Source: a virus. Taken from it: a stretch of DNA of 64,000 nt. The stretch spans positions 1 to 64,000 of the IMG/VR virus record IMGVR_UViG_3300004448_000116; one strand, given 5' to 3'. The notes under the pieces are model-generated. The model did no database searches. It worked only from the letters and a program-made list of their open reading frames with translations, and was not told the origin of the DNA. Position numbers and translations under genes: made by a program. Below, one piece after another: positions 61,989 to 64,000 of the stretch (position 1 is its first letter; each line of letters opens with the position of its first letter).

Positions 61989-63716
61989 TCAAAAACCACC
62001 GGTGCTGTCACGGGCTTGCTGTAATGGCGATGCTGGTTGACCTCGTTGCTGAACGCTTCCTATTGGTGAGCCTGAGCCCATCGTTTGGAAGTTTTGAGGG
62101 CTGGCTGGTCCACGATTGCGAAGACCTGCGCCTTGTCCTCCGGGGTTCATAGCGGCCATGCCTGCATTCGCTTGTCCTGCCAACGCTCCTGCGAGTTGTG
62201 GAGGAATGTTGCGTGTAGGTAAGCCACCGGGTTGCCCCATGCCCATACCGCCGCCGCCCGGAGGCATGCCGGGTTGGCCGGGTTGGCCGGGTGGCATTTC
62301 CTGCTTCTTGTAAATGAAGCGTAGGTCACGACCGCCCTCTTCAATGAGTTCGGCCTGATAGCCGAGTTGAGCCATGCGTTGTGCGATGTTGACTTCCATT
62401 TCATCACGGCGAAGGCGAGTGACTTCGTCTTCCTCTTCGTTTGGATAAAGCGTAAGTTTCCAATCATGGACATCCATTTCTTCCATCAAACGGGGGAACA
62501 GGTTCTCAGTGTACACTTTGTGTCCGAACTCAACGGCACGATTTGTGACAAGGACTTGAAGTCCTTCGTTGTTCAATCCTCCAGATTTACCAGTGTCCAT
62601 CATGAATACATTGGACACACCATAGAAAGCGGCCAAACGGGTTCTCATTTCATCACGCACAGAGATGTATTGCATTTCTTCAAGCGTGTCCATGAACTTA
62701 ACCCAGTTGACGCCGCCACGGCCGTTTTGGCTCTCTACCGCAATCTTAGGAATGTAGTGCGGGTCACGCTCAAGTTTCTCATCAACCCCTTTCCAGAAAG
62801 ATTTCATTGATTCGACATTGTCCGTCGTAATCGAAATAAGACCTCTTGGCACACGACGCTTAGAATATGCAGTGTACATGTAATTGTCCATGGCTGTGAG
62901 AGTCATAGCCTGTCGCCACAGTGTGGCCACCGGACTTCGACCGTACAACTTTGATGGTTGGTACTTACTTACATGCAAGATTTCACCTTCAAGGTAATAC
63001 TGCGTTTTACCTGCACCTGCTGTGTTGACATGGTGAACATCTTCCAGTTCATGCCCACATGTTTCGCAGTTCTTGTCGCTTTCAGAAAAGCCACGCACTT
63101 GGTCACGGTGAAGAGGGCAGACTTTGTATCGTCCACCACGCACACCTCGCTTATCAGCGACAATGCGCATAAAAATAGGGTCACCTCGCAACAACTCTTT
63201 GATGCGATAAAATTCAACTTCGTTAGTTTCTGGGTTGACATAGTATTCCTTAATCATCACCAGAAACGCATCATCGACAATGTTCAAGTCGTATTCAATC
63301 TCACGCAAAACATCCATGAACCGCTGTTCCATTGAGTTGCGCTGGTCGATAAGCCACTTTGGATAAACCAAATTGTTAGGGTCAGGCTTAGAAAGTTCTG
63401 TTGCGCCACAGTCGACGCATTCTTCGACATCATGTTGGTGTTCTTTGTCACAAATATCGCACTTCATGTGATAGGCTTTTTCCCAATAATAACCCCGGCG
63501 AAAAATTTCCTGCTGAAGAGTGGTGATAACCGTACGCAAGATGACATTCTCTGTCGCTACCGAATAAAGTGCGGGAATGGTGATACCCTGAGCAATCACA
63601 GGTTCTTGAATACCGGTGGTCCACAGTGGCATCTGCGGCTCTGGTGTGCGTCGACGGCGGAACCGGTCTGTCAAATTGTTCAATGCTGTTCGTACTCTTC
63701 CCTTTTCTTCTGCCAT
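61989..63716 (-). CDS. Portal protein with two zinc-binding insertions (575 aa)
   Basis: Start ATG 63716 follows GAGGTG by five bases. The general pattern is a long-tailed-virus portal: an N-terminal strand/helix region, a clip/stem region around K-Y-Q-P-S-K-L-Y-G-R-S-P, then L-A-A-F-Y-G-V-S-N-V-F, and a disordered Pro/Gly/Gln C-terminus. Two Cys clusters are inserted: C86-D-I-C89 with C100-V-D-C103, and C200-P-L-H203 with C217-E-T-C220. Each could hold one zinc, which is not usual for portals. The portal is the DNA entry ring and lies at the start of the head module, as expected. Confidence 0.85.
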   Translation of the reverse strand: MAEEKGRVRTALNNLTDRFRRRRTPEPQMPLWTTGIQEPVIAQGITIPALYSVATENVILRTVITTLQQEIFRRGYYWEKAYHMKCDICDKEHQHDVEECVDCGATELSKPDPNNLVYPKWLIDQRNSMEQRFMDVLREIEYDLNIVDDAFLVMIKEYYVNPETNEVEFYRIKELLRGDPIFMRIVADKRGVRGGRYKVCPLHRDQVRGFSESDKNCETCGHELEDVHHVNTAGAGKTQYYLEGEILHVSKYQPSKLYGRSPVATLWRQAMTLTAMDNYMYTAYSKRRVPRGLISITTDNVESMKSFWKGVDEKLERDPHYIPKIAVESQNGRGGVNWVKFMDTLEEMQYISVRDEMRTRLAAFYGVSNVFMMDTGKSGGLNNEGLQVLVTNRAVEFGHKVYTENLFPRLMEEMDVHDWKLTLYPNEEEDEVTRLRRDEMEVNIAQRMAQLGYQAELIEEGGRDLRFIYKKQEMPPGQPGQPGMPPGGGGMGMGQPGGLPTRNIPPQLAGALAGQANAGMAAMNPGGQGAGLRNRGPASPQNFQTMGSGSPIGSVQQRGQPASPLQQARDSTGGF

Positions 63717-64000
63717 CATAGCACCTCTTTCCAACTCATGACTGTTTCTTTGTCAATGGTCCAGTCGCCCATTTTTTTATCGAGTCTTTCGGGGTCATCC
63801 TTCCAATTCTCATACTGAACAAACAAGCGCAATTGCTCCTTGTGAATAGAACTATCCTCTTCTAAGCACCTCAATGCGGCCTTTGCTTGAAGTTCCTTCA
63901 ATTGTAAATGAGGAAGAACCCCGTCGAGTACTTTCTTCACATCGGACTTAGATTGGAAGTTGAGTCTGTGTACCTTGCGCTTACTGTTTTTTCCGACAGA
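63716..64000 (-). CDS. 3' part of a probable LAGLIDADG homing endonuclease (partial)
   Basis: The frame is open to the right edge of the window, so the N-terminus is missing. The visible 94 residues read R-L-N-F-Q-S-K-S-D-V-K-K-V-L-D-G-V-L-P-H-L, then L-K-E-L-Q-A-K-A-A-L-R-C-L. This strand, a helix ending in L-P-x-L, and a K-x-x-Q-A helix are the usual C-terminal half of LAGLIDADG homing enzymes. The stop overlaps the portal start (ATGATG). It could be free-standing or the tail of an intron- or intein-coded enzyme in the terminase gene, which is not in the window. Confidence 0.55.
   Translation of the reverse strand, partial: SVGKNSKRKVHRLNFQSKSDVKKVLDGVLPHLQLKELQAKAALRCLEEDSSIHKEQLRLFVQYENWKDDPERLDKKMGDWTIDKETVMSWKEVL

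Noticed and set aside
62140-62320. GGTTGGCCGGGTTGGCCGGG-type repetition that might suggest a repeat array
   Set aside because: It encodes the Pro/Gly/Gln-rich disordered C-terminus of the portal and has no spacer structure.

Overview
The window is one contiguous piece of a tailed double-stranded DNA virus genome. The gene content matches the magroviruses, viruses of uncultured marine Group II Euryarchaeota (Poseidoniales). That assignment rests on an archaeal/eukaryotic-type replisome (family B DNA polymerase, PCNA clamp, RFC-type clamp loader, archaeal-type primase, XPF/Hef-like nuclease, Cas4-like nuclease) plus a group II chaperonin (thermosome), combined with an HK97-type head and tail module. 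No rRNA, tRNA, CRISPR array, insertion sequence or integrase was found. Coding density is very high and most genes overlap by 1-11 bases (ATGA, GTGA, TGATG). Both ends of the window cut through genes, so this is not shown to be a complete genome.

Layout. (1) Positions 1-17016, + strand: small zinc-ribbon proteins, a ligase-fold protein lacking the catalytic lysines, RFC small subunit, a probable ssDNA-binding protein, a Sak4/RecA-like ATPase, PCNA, PolB, a wHTH/DUF1599-like protein, a Cas4-like Fe-S nuclease, a PriS-PriL fusion primase, an XPF-like nuclease, a helicase-like P-loop ATPase, a DEDDy exonuclease and the thermosome. Small Cys-rich proteins are interleaved throughout. (2) Positions 16991-19461: the junction where the + and - strand operons converge. 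It holds an HExxH metallopeptidase-like protein, a complete HMG-CoA lyase-like enzyme (a likely host-derived metabolic gene), and two very small membrane proteins facing away from each other. (3) Positions 19458-45753, - strand: tail and fibre genes, dominated by one 16.4 kb gene for a 5476-residue protein, about a quarter of the window. (4) Positions 45763-64000, - strand: head module, in transcription order a probable homing-endonuclease fragment, portal, small head proteins, a 1963-residue protein containing a second inactive ligase-like domain, prohead protease/scaffold, major capsid protein, small head-surface proteins, and the head-tail connector.

How it works together. The left arm gives the virus a nearly self-sufficient replisome: primase, helicase candidate, polymerase, clamp, loader, ssDNA-binding and recombination proteins. 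The DNA ligase homologue appears catalytically dead, so nick sealing may depend on the host. The right arm, read leftwards, builds head then tail then fibres, and ends with the metabolic gene. A clear archaeal TATA box precedes the protease/capsid genes and another precedes the ssDNA-binding gene.

Most unusual features: two independent lysine-less ligase domains, the giant tail/adhesin gene, a portal with two inserted zinc-binding loops, an altered PolB motif C (YGHTDS), the HMG-CoA lyase, and the apparently complete absence of the palindromes GATC, AGCT, CTAG and ACGT over 64 kb.
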